Assembly: GCA_934433135.1 (NCBI GenBank) | Contig: CAKRZO010000009.1 | Coordinates: forward strand, 62,001 to 126,000 | From: an uncultured Acetatifactor sp. | GTDB taxonomy: Bacteria; Bacillota; Clostridia; Lachnospirales; Lachnospiraceae | Direction of reading: 5' to 3' | DNA: 64,000 nucleotides | Shown: positions 49,951 through 58,121 of the stretch, piece by piece | Position numbering within the stretch: position 1 is the first letter of the stretch | Layout: every line of letters begins with the position of its first letter | Notes under the pieces: generated by a model | What the model was told of the DNA's origin: nothing | Databases searched by the model: none | Seen by the model: only the letters and a program-made list of their open reading frames with translations | Made by a program: the position numbers and the translations under genes

Positions 49951-50517
49951 ATGAATCTGCCGAATAAACTGACAATTTTCAGAGTGATGTTGATTATTCC
50001 TTTTGTGATACTTTTGCTGGGCGGCCAGGCAGGATGGTTCGGAGGCAGTACGACGCTTACGGATTATATTGCCCTTGGGATTTTCATATTGGCAAGCCTG
50101 ACGGATCTTTTAGATGGGAAAATAGCCAGAAAATACAATCTGGTAACGAATTTCGGAAAATTTATGGATCCGCTTGCAGACAAGCTGCTGGTCAGTGCGG
50201 CTATGATTTTGCTGGTGCAGCTTGACAGAATCCCTTCCTGGGTGGTCATCGTTATTATCAGCAGAGAGTTTATCATCAGCGGATTCCGGCTGGTAGCGGC
50301 GGATGCCGGCGTGGTAATCGCAGCCAGCTACTGGGGAAAATTCAAGACGACGTTCCAGATGCTAATGATTTGTCTGATGATAGCCAACATCAGTGCTTTG
50401 CATCTGCTTACGGAAATTGTGATGTGGGTTGCATTGATTTTAACAGTGGTATCCCTTGTGGATTATCTGGTAAAAAATAAAGATGTCATGAAAGAAACCA
50501 AACAAGAGACCAGATAA
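49951..50517 (+). CDS. pgsA: CDP-diacylglycerol-glycerol-3-phosphate 3-phosphatidyltransferase
   Basis: PgsA makes phosphatidylglycerol phosphate, the first step to phosphatidylglycerol. The 188-residue membrane protein starts MNLPNKLTIFRVMLIIPFVI and has the CDP-alcohol phosphotransferase motif DGKIARKYNLVTNFGKFMDP, with the further Asp in LADKL (about 55-80). About five membrane helices. The start uses AAGGAAGGA; the in-frame upstream TTG overlaps rimO. cinA follows. Confidence 0.93.
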   Translation: MNLPNKLTIFRVMLIIPFVILLLGGQAGWFGGSTTLTDYIALGIFILASLTDLLDGKIARKYNLVTNFGKFMDPLADKLLVSAAMILLVQLDRIPSWVVIVIISREFIISGFRLVAADAGVVIAASYWGKFKTTFQMLMICLMIANISALHLLTEIVMWVALILTVVSLVDYLVKNKDVMKETKQETR

Positions 50518-50550
50518 GGAACTGTAAACCGGATACGAAATGGAGAAAAA

Positions 50551-51831
50551 ATGACAGCTGAAATTATTTGTGTAGGAACAGAACTGCTTCTTGGAAATAT
50601 TGTCAATACCAATGCCGCTTACCTGGCAGGCAAGTGTGCCGATATGGGGCTTTCCTGCTATTACCAGACAGTGGTTGGAGACAATGCCGAAAGACTTGCC
50701 GCAGTGATAAAGACGGCAGTGGATCGGTCGGATATCATTCTTCTTTCCGGAGGACTCGGACCGACGGAGGATGATTTGACCAAAGAGACCGCTGCAAAAG
50801 TGATGGGCAGAGAATTGGTTATGAACGATGAATGCAGAGCCATGATAGCCGGTTATTTTGCCCAAAAAGGAGTAAAACCCACGGAAAATAACTGGAAACA
50901 GGCTTTGATTCCGGAAGGCTCTGTCATTCTGGAAAATAATAACGGCACCGCTCCCGGCGTAATTATCCGCGGGGAAAATAAACATGTAGTTCTTCTGCCG
51001 GGACCTCCCGGAGAATTAATTCCCATGTTTGAAGAGAGTGTGGAACCGTATCTTAGGGATTTGAATCCGGATGTGATTCTGTCCAAGACGGTAAAGATCT
51101 GCGGCGTAGGAGAAAGCAAAGCGGAGACCGTAGTAAAAGATCTGATTGACACACAGAATAATCCCACCATTGCCACCTATGCCAAAACAGGAGAAGTCCA
51201 TATTCGTGTAACGGCTAAGGCGGAGAGCGAAAAGGAGGCCGGCAAGCTGATTAAGCCGGTGGTAAAGGAATTAAAGAGCCGTTTCGGAAATGCCGTTTAC
51301 AGTACCGAAGAACAGACAACGTTAGAAAAAGCGGTAGTGGATCTGTTGAATGCCAATGGACTGAACGTTTCCTGTGCGGAATCCTGCACCGGGGGACTTT
51401 TAAGTGCCAGGCTGATCAATGTCCCCGGGGTATCGGAAGTCTTTAAATGCGGTTTCGTAACATATTCCAATAAATCCAAACGACGGCTTCTGGGAGTGAA
51501 GAAGACGACTTTGCAGAAATATGGCGCTGTCAGCGCCCAGACGGCGGAAGAGATGGCGCAGGGAACTTCCAGGCTTTACAAAGCGGATGTGGCCGTGGCC
51601 GTTACCGGCCTAGCTGGTCCGGGTGGGGCGACCGGCCGCAAACCGATCGGACTTGTTTATATTGCCTGCTGTGTAAAGGGTGATGTGACCGTACGGGAAT
51701 ACCACTTTAAAGGCGGCAGGGCAAAAATTCGGGAATCCGCCGTGTCGGAGGCTCTGATTCTGATGCGTGACTGTATGCTGGAATATTTCAGCCAGGTCAC
51801 CTTCGGTAAGAAAAAGGATGAGAAAAAGTAG
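50551..51831 (+). CDS. cinA: CinA-family protein (MoaB-like domain plus NMN amidohydrolase domain)
   Basis: The 426-residue protein has an N-terminal MoCF/MoaB-like domain (AEIICVGTELLLGNIVNTNA, LSGGLGPTEDDLTKE about 66) and a C-terminal CinA/PncC domain (SCAESCTGGLLSARLINVPG about 274, AVAVTGLAGPGGATGRKPIG about 349). Family members have ADP-ribose pyrophosphatase and NMN deamidase activity and are linked to competence in streptococci. It precedes recA, as in many Bacillota, but a strong terminator separates them. Confidence 0.94.
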   Translation: MTAEIICVGTELLLGNIVNTNAAYLAGKCADMGLSCYYQTVVGDNAERLAAVIKTAVDRSDIILLSGGLGPTEDDLTKETAAKVMGRELVMNDECRAMIAGYFAQKGVKPTENNWKQALIPEGSVILENNNGTAPGVIIRGENKHVVLLPGPPGELIPMFEESVEPYLRDLNPDVILSKTVKICGVGESKAETVVKDLIDTQNNPTIATYAKTGEVHIRVTAKAESEKEAGKLIKPVVKELKSRFGNAVYSTEEQTTLEKAVVDLLNANGLNVSCAESCTGGLLSARLINVPGVSEVFKCGFVTYSNKSKRRLLGVKKTTLQKYGAVSAQTAEEMAQGTSRLYKADVAVAVTGLAGPGGATGRKPIGLVYIACCVKGDVTVREYHFKGGRAKIRESAVSEALILMRDCMLEYFSQVTFGKKKDEKK

Positions 51832-51874
51832 AAGAAAGCAGTCGTTCCTAAATCCGGAACGGTATCCGAAAACC

Positions 51875-51915
51875 AAAACAAGTGTTCTTTTTTTGAAAAG
51901 AACACTTGTTTTTCT
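51875..51915 (+). terminator. cinA terminator
   Basis: AAAACAAGTGTTCTTTT (51875-51891) pairs with AAAAGAACACTTGTTTT (51896-51912) around a 4-base loop and is followed by further T. Its right arm contains GAACACTTGTTT, similar to the Bacillota LexA box (GAAC-N4-GTTC). Confidence 0.88.
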
Positions 51916-52032
51916 TTTAGAAATATGATAAAGTAGAAGTGTCGGCAGATACAGATGATACACATAAAAGCCGGCCGTAGCAGTAAGGTTTATGGGGAAG
52001 CCTTTGCAGCAGGACCGATTTTAGAGGATAAA

Positions 52033-52114
52033 AGCGATTTGTTTCTGAGCGAAAGCAGATTGCTTTGATGGCAGATGTTCGCCTATTTCACGACAGGAAC
52101 GCTCAGAAATGAGG
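52033..52114 (+). promoter_or_regulatory. Structured leader element of recA, shared with rqcH
   Basis: GCGATTTGTTT (52034-52044), loop CTGAGCGA, AAGCAGATTGC (52053-52063) form an 11-bp stem with three G-U pairs. TTTGATGGCAGA follows, then a GTTC...GAAC stem, CGCTCAGAAA (52100-52109) and the ribosome binding site TGAGG. TTTCTGAGCG (52042-52051) and CGCTCAGAAA are exact inverses. Stem, loop and anti-loop correspond one to one with the rqcH leader. Confidence 0.65.
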
Positions 52115-52120
52115 ATTGAA

Positions 52121-53155
52121 ATGGAAAAAGAAGAAAAGCTGAAAGCATTGGAAGCCGCCATCGGCAAAATTGAAAAAGAATACGGAAAAGGTGCTGTCAT
52201 GAAGCTGGGGGATCCCTCCACCAGAATGAATGTGGAGACGACGCCTACAGGCTCTTTAAGTCTGGATATTGCACTGGGGCTGGGCGGTATTCCCAAAGGA
52301 AGAATCATAGAGATATATGGACCGGAATCCAGCGGTAAGACGACGGTAACGCTTCATATGGTAGCGGAAGTGCAAAAAAGAGGCGGTATTGCAGGATTTA
52401 TCGATGCGGAGCATGCACTGGATCCTGTTTATGCAAAGAATATCGGTGTGGATATTGATAACTTATATATTTCCCAGCCGGATAACGGAGAACAGGCGTT
52501 GGAGATTACGGATATGATGGTTCGTTCCGGTGCAGTGGATATCATCATCGTGGACTCTGTGGCAGCCCTGGTTCCCAAGGCAGAGATTGACGGTGATATG
52601 GGAGACAGCCACGTTGGACTTCAGGCTCGTCTGATGTCCCAGGCGCTCAGAAAGCTTACGGCGATTGTCAGCAAGTCTAATTGTACCGTGGTATTTATTA
52701 ACCAGCTGCGTGAGAAAGTAGGTGTTATGTTCGGCAATCCGGAGACGACTACCGGCGGACGTGCGCTGAAATTTTACTCTTCCGTGCGAATGGATGTCCG
52801 CAGAATCGAATCCTTAAAGCAGGGCGGAGAAGTCATCGGAAACCGTACCAGAGTCAAGGTAGTTAAGAATAAAATTGCGCCTCCGTTTAAAGAAGCGGAA
52901 TTTGACATTATGTTCGGACAGGGAATTTCCACAATCGGAGATATTCTGGATCTGGCAGCTTCCATTGATGTGATCAATAAATCCGGCGCCTGGTATGCTT
53001 ATGAAGGCAATAAGATCGGGCAGGGAAGAGAGAATGCCAAGCAGTATCTGAAAGAGCATCCGGAGATCTGCGACGAAGTAGAGAAGAAAGTCCGGGCGCA
53101 CTTCGGATTGGGAGAGGGGGCACAGGAAGCGGCTCCGGAGAGCAATGTGGAATAA
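52121..53155 (+). CDS. recA: Recombinase RecA
   Basis: RecA forms the ATP-dependent strand-exchange filament and triggers the SOS response. The 344-residue protein begins MEKEEKLKALEAAIGKIEKE, has Walker A GPESSGKTTV (about 64), Walker B DIIIVDSVAALVP (about 138), the L1/L2 DNA loops (QALRKLTAIVSKS; NQLREKVGVMFGNPETTTGG), and a short acidic C-terminus. The start at 52121 is favoured by TGAGG 6 bases upstream, inside the structured leader; ATG 52109 overlaps that site. Copy 5 of the dispersed element begins 11 bases after the stop codon. Confidence 0.97.
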   Translation: MEKEEKLKALEAAIGKIEKEYGKGAVMKLGDPSTRMNVETTPTGSLSLDIALGLGGIPKGRIIEIYGPESSGKTTVTLHMVAEVQKRGGIAGFIDAEHALDPVYAKNIGVDIDNLYISQPDNGEQALEITDMMVRSGAVDIIIVDSVAALVPKAEIDGDMGDSHVGLQARLMSQALRKLTAIVSKSNCTVVFINQLREKVGVMFGNPETTTGGRALKFYSSVRMDVRRIESLKQGGEVIGNRTRVKVVKNKIAPPFKEAEFDIMFGQGISTIGDILDLAASIDVINKSGAWYAYEGNKIGQGRENAKQYLKEHPEICDEVEKKVRAHFGLGEGAQEAAPESNVE

Positions 53156-53166
53156 TGGAGTATGCA

Positions 53167-53325
53167 GTAACAGTTCAGACGCGCCATTTACAAAACTTTT
53201 TGCAAGCTTCGCAGCTGTTTGTTGTGGCTGCAAGTCACAATTTTCATATAAATGGCGCTTAAGCTCAGCCAGATTTTCATGTAAGCATGAAATCTGCCCA
53301 CAAGAATGCTTGTCTGAACTGTTAC
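53167..53325 (+). repeat. Dispersed TIR element, copy 5 (159 bp)
   Basis: It has the best terminal repeats of the family: GTAACAGTTCAGAC (53167-53180) and GTCTGAACTGTTAC (53312-53325), 14 bp, perfect. Stems: GCGCCATTTA/TAAATGGCGC (53181-53190/53249-53258) and TTGTGGCT/AGTCACAA around GCA (53222-53229/53233-53240). Two internal segments present in copies 1 and 4 are missing. Confidence 0.87.
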
Positions 53326-53348
53326 GGATCAGAAAGCAGGTACTTTGA

Positions 53349-53981
53349 ATGATTGTTACACAGATTGTACCGATGTCGCAGGCCCGCTGTAAGATTTATA
53401 TGGATCAGAAATTCGCCTTTGTATTATACAAGGGCGAATTGCATTCTTACGGTCTGCGGGAAGGAGAAGAAATACCGGATTCCGTTTACAGGCAGATAGT
53501 TACGCAGGTGCTTCCGCTCAGAGCGAAAAAGCGTCTGATGAATCTGTTGCAGAAGAAAGATTATACCGTATGGCAGCTTTCCGAAAAGTTAAAAAAGGAC
53601 GGTTATCCGGGAGAGTGTATTGCGCAGGCGCTGGAATATGTGGCAGCCTTTCATTATACGGACGATGTAAGATATGCACTTTCCTATATCCGTTCCTCAC
53701 AGGAAGGGAAAGGGCGCAGAAGGATTGAGGCAGAGCTTACTACCAAAGGAGTAGCCGCAAAAGACATCGAAAAAGCCTGGGAACAGTGGGAAGCGGAAGG
53801 AAATGTGCAGGAAGAGGAAGAGCAGATTCGGCAAATCCTGGAAAAGAAACACTATTTTCCGGAAGCGGATGAGAAAGAAAAAAGAAGAATTTTCGCTTTT
53901 TTGCAGCGCAGAGGCTACAGTGTTTCGGCAATCTGCCATGTTCTTTGTGCAAATAGTTGGGAAATTGAAAACGGAACTTGA
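53349..53981 (+). CDS. recX: Regulatory protein RecX
   Basis: RecX binds RecA filaments and limits their activity. The 210-residue protein has the family's repeated three-helix units: LPLRAKKRLMNLLQKKDYTV (about 56), DDVRYALSYIRSSQEGKGRR (about 102) and a third near RIFAFLQRRGYSVSAICHVL. Its place downstream of recA, beyond element copy 5, supports the assignment. The rny promoter begins at its stop codon. Confidence 0.9.
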   Translation: MIVTQIVPMSQARCKIYMDQKFAFVLYKGELHSYGLREGEEIPDSVYRQIVTQVLPLRAKKRLMNLLQKKDYTVWQLSEKLKKDGYPGECIAQALEYVAAFHYTDDVRYALSYIRSSQEGKGRRRIEAELTTKGVAAKDIEKAWEQWEAEGNVQEEEEQIRQILEKKHYFPEADEKEKRRIFAFLQRRGYSVSAICHVLCANSWEIENGT

Positions 53982-54006
53982 CATATACACCAAAATGGTA
54001 TAATAT
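53978..54006 (+). promoter_or_regulatory. rny promoter
   Basis: TTGACA (53978-53983, overlapping the recX stop codon), 17 bases, TAATAT (54001-54006); a TATAAT overlaps two bases upstream at 15-base spacing. The leader is about 125 bases. Confidence 0.7.
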
Positions 54007-54121
54007 TAAATATGTTGTGAATTGCTTGTAAGAGTGATTTTCAAAGGAAATTTTTTAGATGAAAAGTCTTTTGGGAGAAAGATAATTCAAAATAAAAAAT
54101 CAGTACTATGAAAATGAAATA

Positions 54122-54134
54122 AGGAGGTGCTCCT
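54122..54134 (+). promoter_or_regulatory. Self-complementary ribosome binding site of rny
   Basis: AGGAG-GTG-CTCCT is a perfect 5-bp inverted repeat that contains the Shine-Dalgarno of rny, 10 bases before its GTG start. The small hairpin could lower translation. Confidence 0.55.
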
Positions 54135-54137
54135 GTA

Positions 54138-55685
54138 GTGATTAAGTATATTATAATCACTGCATTGGCAGTTGTTCTTACTGCCGTTGTTACCGCAATT
54201 GTGACGAAACTCTACCAGAAAAAGGTGACGGAAAAGACAATCGGTAATGCGGAAGATAAGGCACGTGAAATTATTGATGAGGCCCTTAAAACTGCGGAAG
54301 CGAAGAAACGTGAGGCGCTGCTTGAAGTGAAGGAAGAGTCCATTCGTTCCAAGAACGAATTGGATCGCGAGATCAAAGAGCGGAGAGCGGAAGCACAGCG
54401 TTATGAGCGCAGAGTTCAGCAGAAAGAAGAGAACATTGATAAAAAGGCCGATGTACTTGAAAAACGTGAAGCGGCACTTTCAGCAAGAGAAGATTCGCTG
54501 AATAAAATGAAGGTGGAAATTTCCAAACTGAATGAACAAAGGCTGCAGGAACTGGAGCGGATTTCCGGATTAACCTCTGAACAGGCAAAAGACTACTTAT
54601 TGAAAATTGTTGAAGATGAAGTAAAGCATGAATCGGCCGTGATGATCAAAGAAATGGAGAATCGGGCCAAAGAAGAAGCAGACAAAAAGGCAAAGGAATA
54701 TGTTGTGTCTGCTATTCAGAGATGCGCAGCAGATCACGTCTCTGAGACAACTATTTCCGTTGTACAGCTTCCCAATGATGAAATGAAGGGAAGAATTATA
54801 GGAAGAGAAGGAAGAAATATCCGTACTCTGGAAACAATGACCGGTGTGGATCTGATTATTGATGATACGCCGGAGGCAGTCATTCTGTCGGGATTCGATC
54901 CCATCAGACGTGAAGTTGCCAGAATTGCGCTGGAGAAGCTGATCGTAGACGGCCGTATCCATCCTGCCAGAATAGAAGAGATGGTAGAAAAAGCGCAAAA
55001 AGAAGTGGAAGTAATGATTAAGGAAGAAGGAGAAGCTGCGACGCTGGAGGTCGGTGTTCACGGTATTCATCCGGAATTGATCAAGTTACTTGGAAAGATG
55101 AAGTTCAGAACCAGTTATGGTCAGAATGCATTAAAACATTCCATTGAAGTGGCGCAGCTGTCAGGACTCCTTGCAGCAGAGCTCGGTCTGGATGTCAGAC
55201 TGGCGAAGCGTGCAGGTCTTTTGCATGATATCGGTAAGGCTGTGGATCATGAGATGGAAGGATCCCATATTCAGCTGGGTGCTGAGCTTTGCAGAAAATA
55301 CAAAGAGAATGCTACGGTAATTAATGCTGTGGAATCTCACCACGGAGACGTGGAACCGACATCCCTGATTGCATGCATCGTACAAGCTGCTGATACAATT
55401 TCTGCTGCAAGACCGGGAGCCAGAAGAGAGACGCTGGAGACTTACACCAGCAGGCTCAAACAATTGGAAGACATAACAAACAATTTCAAAGGTGTAGATA
55501 AATCTTTTGCTATTCAGGCGGGACGTGAAATCCGTGTTATGGTAGTGCCGGAACAGATTACTGATGCTGACATGGTATTGCTGGCTCGTGATATCTCAAA
55601 ACAGATAGAAGCAGAGCTGGAATATCCGGGACAGATTAAAGTAAATGTGATCCGTGAAAGCCGCGTAATTGATTACGCGAAATAA
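54138..55685 (+). CDS. rny: Ribonuclease Y
   Basis: RNase Y is the membrane-anchored endoribonuclease that starts mRNA decay in Bacillota. The 515-residue protein starts with GTG and has an N-terminal membrane helix (YIIITALAVVLTAVVTAIVT), a long coiled coil (about 35-190, Lys/Glu/Arg-rich), a KH domain (KGRIIGREGRNIRTLETMTG, about 216) and an HD domain with the metal motif LLHDIGKAVDHEMEGSH (about 361). Normal family length. It has its own promoter and terminator. Confidence 0.96.
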   Translation: MIKYIIITALAVVLTAVVTAIVTKLYQKKVTEKTIGNAEDKAREIIDEALKTAEAKKREALLEVKEESIRSKNELDREIKERRAEAQRYERRVQQKEENIDKKADVLEKREAALSAREDSLNKMKVEISKLNEQRLQELERISGLTSEQAKDYLLKIVEDEVKHESAVMIKEMENRAKEEADKKAKEYVVSAIQRCAADHVSETTISVVQLPNDEMKGRIIGREGRNIRTLETMTGVDLIIDDTPEAVILSGFDPIRREVARIALEKLIVDGRIHPARIEEMVEKAQKEVEVMIKEEGEAATLEVGVHGIHPELIKLLGKMKFRTSYGQNALKHSIEVAQLSGLLAAELGLDVRLAKRAGLLHDIGKAVDHEMEGSHIQLGAELCRKYKENATVINAVESHHGDVEPTSLIACIVQAADTISAARPGARRETLETYTSRLKQLEDITNNFKGVDKSFAIQAGREIRVMVVPEQITDADMVLLARDISKQIEAELEYPGQIKVNVIRESRVIDYAK

Positions 55686-55731
55686 CTGCCGGAACAATAA
55701 TTAGTGGTAATCGTAAAGCTTATGAAAAGAA

Positions 55732-55766
55732 AAACCCAGACAACAAAGAAGTCTGGGTTTCTTTTT
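55732..55766 (+). terminator. rny terminator
   Basis: AAACCCAGAC (from about 55732) pairs with GTCTGGGTTT (to about 55760) and is followed by CTTTTTT. Confidence 0.88.
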
Positions 55767-55789
55767 TGGCTTTTTTTCCGAATTTACGC

Positions 55790-55818
55790 TTGCTTTTTTG
55801 TGCAACTTATAGTATGAT
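55790..55818 (+). promoter_or_regulatory. Promoter of the aminotransferase gene
   Basis: TTGCTT (about 55790-55795), 17 bases, TATGAT (about 55813-55818). Confidence 0.55.
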
Positions 55819-55946
55819 AATCGGGATGTATCATTGTATACGATTGTACAGGTATTTCGGTTAATCCGTTTGTGTGATCCGGATAACTTCCTTTCATGGA
55901 AGAAGATGGTGCCGGAAGATACGGACAGGAGGAAATGAGAGGGCAC

Positions 55947-57236
55947 ATGAAAGCATACAAAAATTTAAGTACAGAGGAACTCATCACGTTAAAACAGAAA
56001 CTGGAAAAGGCATATGAAGAATTTCGCGGAAAAGGGCTGAAGCTGGATATGTCCAGAGGAAAGCCGACACCGGAACAGCTTGATTTAAGCATGGGGCTTC
56101 TGGATATGCTGCATTCCGGCAGCGATATTCTTTCGGAGAACGGCATGGATGTCCGCAATTACGGAGGACTGGACGGAATTCCCGAAGCCAAGAAGCTGTT
56201 GGGAGATATGATGGGCGTTCCTGCACAGAATGTGATTGTATGCGGTAATGCCAGCCTCACCATTATGTATGACTCTATATCCAGGAGTGTAACTCACGGT
56301 GTGTGCGGCAGTACGCCCTGGTGCAAACTGGATCAGGTTAAATTTTTATGCCCGGTACCCGGATACGACAGACATTTTGCAATTACACAGCATTTCGGAA
56401 TCGAGATGATCAATATTCCCATGACACCCCAGGGACCGGATATGGATCTGGTGGAAAAGCTTGCAGCAGAGGATGAAAGCATCAAGGGTATCTGGTGTGT
56501 TCCAAAATATTCCAATCCCCAGGGGTATTCCTACAGTGATGAAACCGTAAGACGTATGGCGGCACTAAAGCCTGCTGCAAAAGATTTTCGGATTTACTGG
56601 GACAATGCTTACGGCGTACATCATCTGTATGAGGATGAACAGGATGAGATTCTGGAAATCCTTTCGGAATGTGAAAAAGCAGGTAACCCGGATCTGGTCT
56701 ACGAGTTCTGCTCCACGTCCAAGATCAGCTTTGCAGGAGCGGGAATTGCAGCAGTGGCAGCTTCCACAACGAACCTGGAGGACATCAGAAAGTCGCTCAC
56801 CATTCAGACAATCGGTTCCAACAAGATTAACCAGCTGCAGCATGTCAGATATTTTAAGGATATCAACGGGATTAAAGCGCAGATGAAAAAACATGCGGAA
56901 ATGCTGCGGCCGAAATTCGAGATGACTTTGCGGATTTTGAAAGAAGAGTTATACGGCTTGGAAATCGGCAGCTGGACAGAACCCAAAGGCGGCTACTTCA
57001 TTTCGTTTGACGGAATGGAAGGATGTGCCAAGGCCATTGTTGCAAAGTGCAAAGAAGCAGGAATGATTCTGACCGGTGCGGGGGCAACCTACCCTTATGG
57101 AAAAGATCCGAAAGACAGCAATATCCGAATTGCTCCGTCTTATCCTTCTTTGGAAGAGATGCACCAGGCTACCGAACTTTTTGCTTTGTGCGTAAAACTG
57201 GTAAGCATCGATAAGATTCTGCAGGAAAAAAACTGA
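55947..57236 (+). CDS. PLP-dependent aminotransferase (Asp_aminotransf, PF12897 type)
   Basis: The 429-residue fold-type I enzyme has the PLP-site Lys in EFCSTSKISFAGAGIAAVAA (about residue 261), the cofactor Asp/Tyr region in IYWDNAYGVHHL (about 215), VPKYSNPQGYSYSDE (about 186), and the substrate Arg region SNIRIAPSYPSLEE near the end. This matches the aspartate aminotransferase-like family PF12897, mostly found in Gram-positives and described as putative aspartate transaminases. The start at 55947 (MKAYKNLSTEEL) follows GAGGG; earlier in-frame ATGs (55896, 55935) add non-conserved residues. The NUDIX gene follows at 61 bases. Confidence 0.87.
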   Translation: MKAYKNLSTEELITLKQKLEKAYEEFRGKGLKLDMSRGKPTPEQLDLSMGLLDMLHSGSDILSENGMDVRNYGGLDGIPEAKKLLGDMMGVPAQNVIVCGNASLTIMYDSISRSVTHGVCGSTPWCKLDQVKFLCPVPGYDRHFAITQHFGIEMINIPMTPQGPDMDLVEKLAAEDESIKGIWCVPKYSNPQGYSYSDETVRRMAALKPAAKDFRIYWDNAYGVHHLYEDEQDEILEILSECEKAGNPDLVYEFCSTSKISFAGAGIAAVAASTTNLEDIRKSLTIQTIGSNKINQLQHVRYFKDINGIKAQMKKHAEMLRPKFEMTLRILKEELYGLEIGSWTEPKGGYFISFDGMEGCAKAIVAKCKEAGMILTGAGATYPYGKDPKDSNIRIAPSYPSLEEMHQATELFALCVKLVSIDKILQEKN

Positions 57237-57297
57237 CCGGCAAAAAGAGTGTGAAAGGAAGAAGAGGAAGGCAGAAGGAGCCGAAAGGAAAGAGAAG

Positions 57298-57837
57298 ATG
57301 GCGGAAGAGTTTAAACGGTTAAAAAGAGAACTGGTCGCAAAGGGAAAAATCATAGATTACTATCAGGATACCATGCAGATTCCCAACGGAAATATTGCTG
57401 TTTGGGACTTTATCCGACATAAGGGCGCAGCAGCGGTTGTGCCGGTTCGGGAAGATGGTAAGATCCTGATGGTACGTCAGTACCGCAATGCACTGGAGAG
57501 GGAGACTTTGGAAATTCCCGCCGGAGGGCTGAACGGGGAAGAGGAACCTACTGTACAGGCCGCGAGGAGGGAATTGCAGGAAGAGACCGGATGCAGCTGC
57601 GGAACGCTGGAATTTTTGCTGTCCATACGGACAACGGTGGCTTTTTGCAATGAAAAGATCGATATCTATGTGGCAAAAGATCTCACGCCGGGAGAACAGC
57701 ATCTGGATGAAGATGAATTTGTAAAGGTGCAGGCCTGGGATCTATCGGATCTGATTGATCTGATTTATCAGGGAAAGATCGAAGATGCCAAGACCATCAG
57801 CGCACTTTTGGCTTATGCGCGTAAGTACGGAAAATAG
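57298..57837 (+). CDS. nudF: NUDIX hydrolase, ADP-ribose pyrophosphatase type
   Basis: The 179-residue protein has a complete Nudix box, GGLNGEEEPTVQAARRELQE followed by ETG (residues about 77-99), and the ADP-ribose pyrophosphatase layout VVPVREDGKILMVRQYRNAL before it. The known reaction is ADP-ribose to AMP plus ribose 5-phosphate. In B. subtilis nudF also lies close to spoIIM and xerD, which matches the order here. A terminator follows. Confidence 0.88.
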   Translation: MAEEFKRLKRELVAKGKIIDYYQDTMQIPNGNIAVWDFIRHKGAAAVVPVREDGKILMVRQYRNALERETLEIPAGGLNGEEEPTVQAARRELQEETGCSCGTLEFLLSIRTTVAFCNEKIDIYVAKDLTPGEQHLDEDEFVKVQAWDLSDLIDLIYQGKIEDAKTISALLAYARKYGK

Positions 57838-58121
57838 AAGACATAAAGTAGAAGACATTATATTCGGCTGCCTGGGTTAACTCGGGCAGCCTTTTTACTG
57901 GAAAAAGAGCTCAAGAGTCACAAAGTAGCCCTGACCAGATTCCTCCGATGCGAAAGCGTCTGCGGAATGGGAATTAGGAAAATGCTATTAATTGGCAACT
58001 TTATGAAAACACCGGATTCCGTAAGAATGGAATACGGGAGGTGAATCGGACATATATTGTGTTTGAGAAAGTTATCGAAAAACTCGTCATGAAAGATAGC
58101 AAAAAGGAAAAGGGCGCAGAA
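57838..58121. other. Intergenic region nudF-spoIIM with several hairpins
   Basis: After the terminator (57866-57896), ATTCC...GGAAT with inner GATGC-GAAA-GCGTC (about 57939-57970) and CCG-ATTCC...GGAAT-CGG (about 58013-58037) can form two more hairpins. No gene is clear; the spoIIM frame extends into the last 80 bases without a good ribosome binding site. Confidence 0.55.
57866..57896 (+). terminator. nudF terminator
   Basis: GGCTGCC (57866-57872) pairs with GGCAGCC (57885-57891), followed by TTTTT. Confidence 0.85.

Larger units (their letters stand above)
51832..52120. other. Intergenic region cinA-recA
   Basis: The 289-base gap contains the cinA terminator (51875-51915) and the structured recA leader element (52033-52114). 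A TATGAT box at 51924-51929 could be the recA -10, but no good -35 is visible. The rest shows nothing. Confidence 0.7.

Noticed and set aside
52640..52655. Third copy of the CGCTCAGAAA anti-loop inside recA
   Set aside because: It lies within conserved RecA codons and lacks the matching hairpin with loop CTGAGCGA, so it is a chance match.
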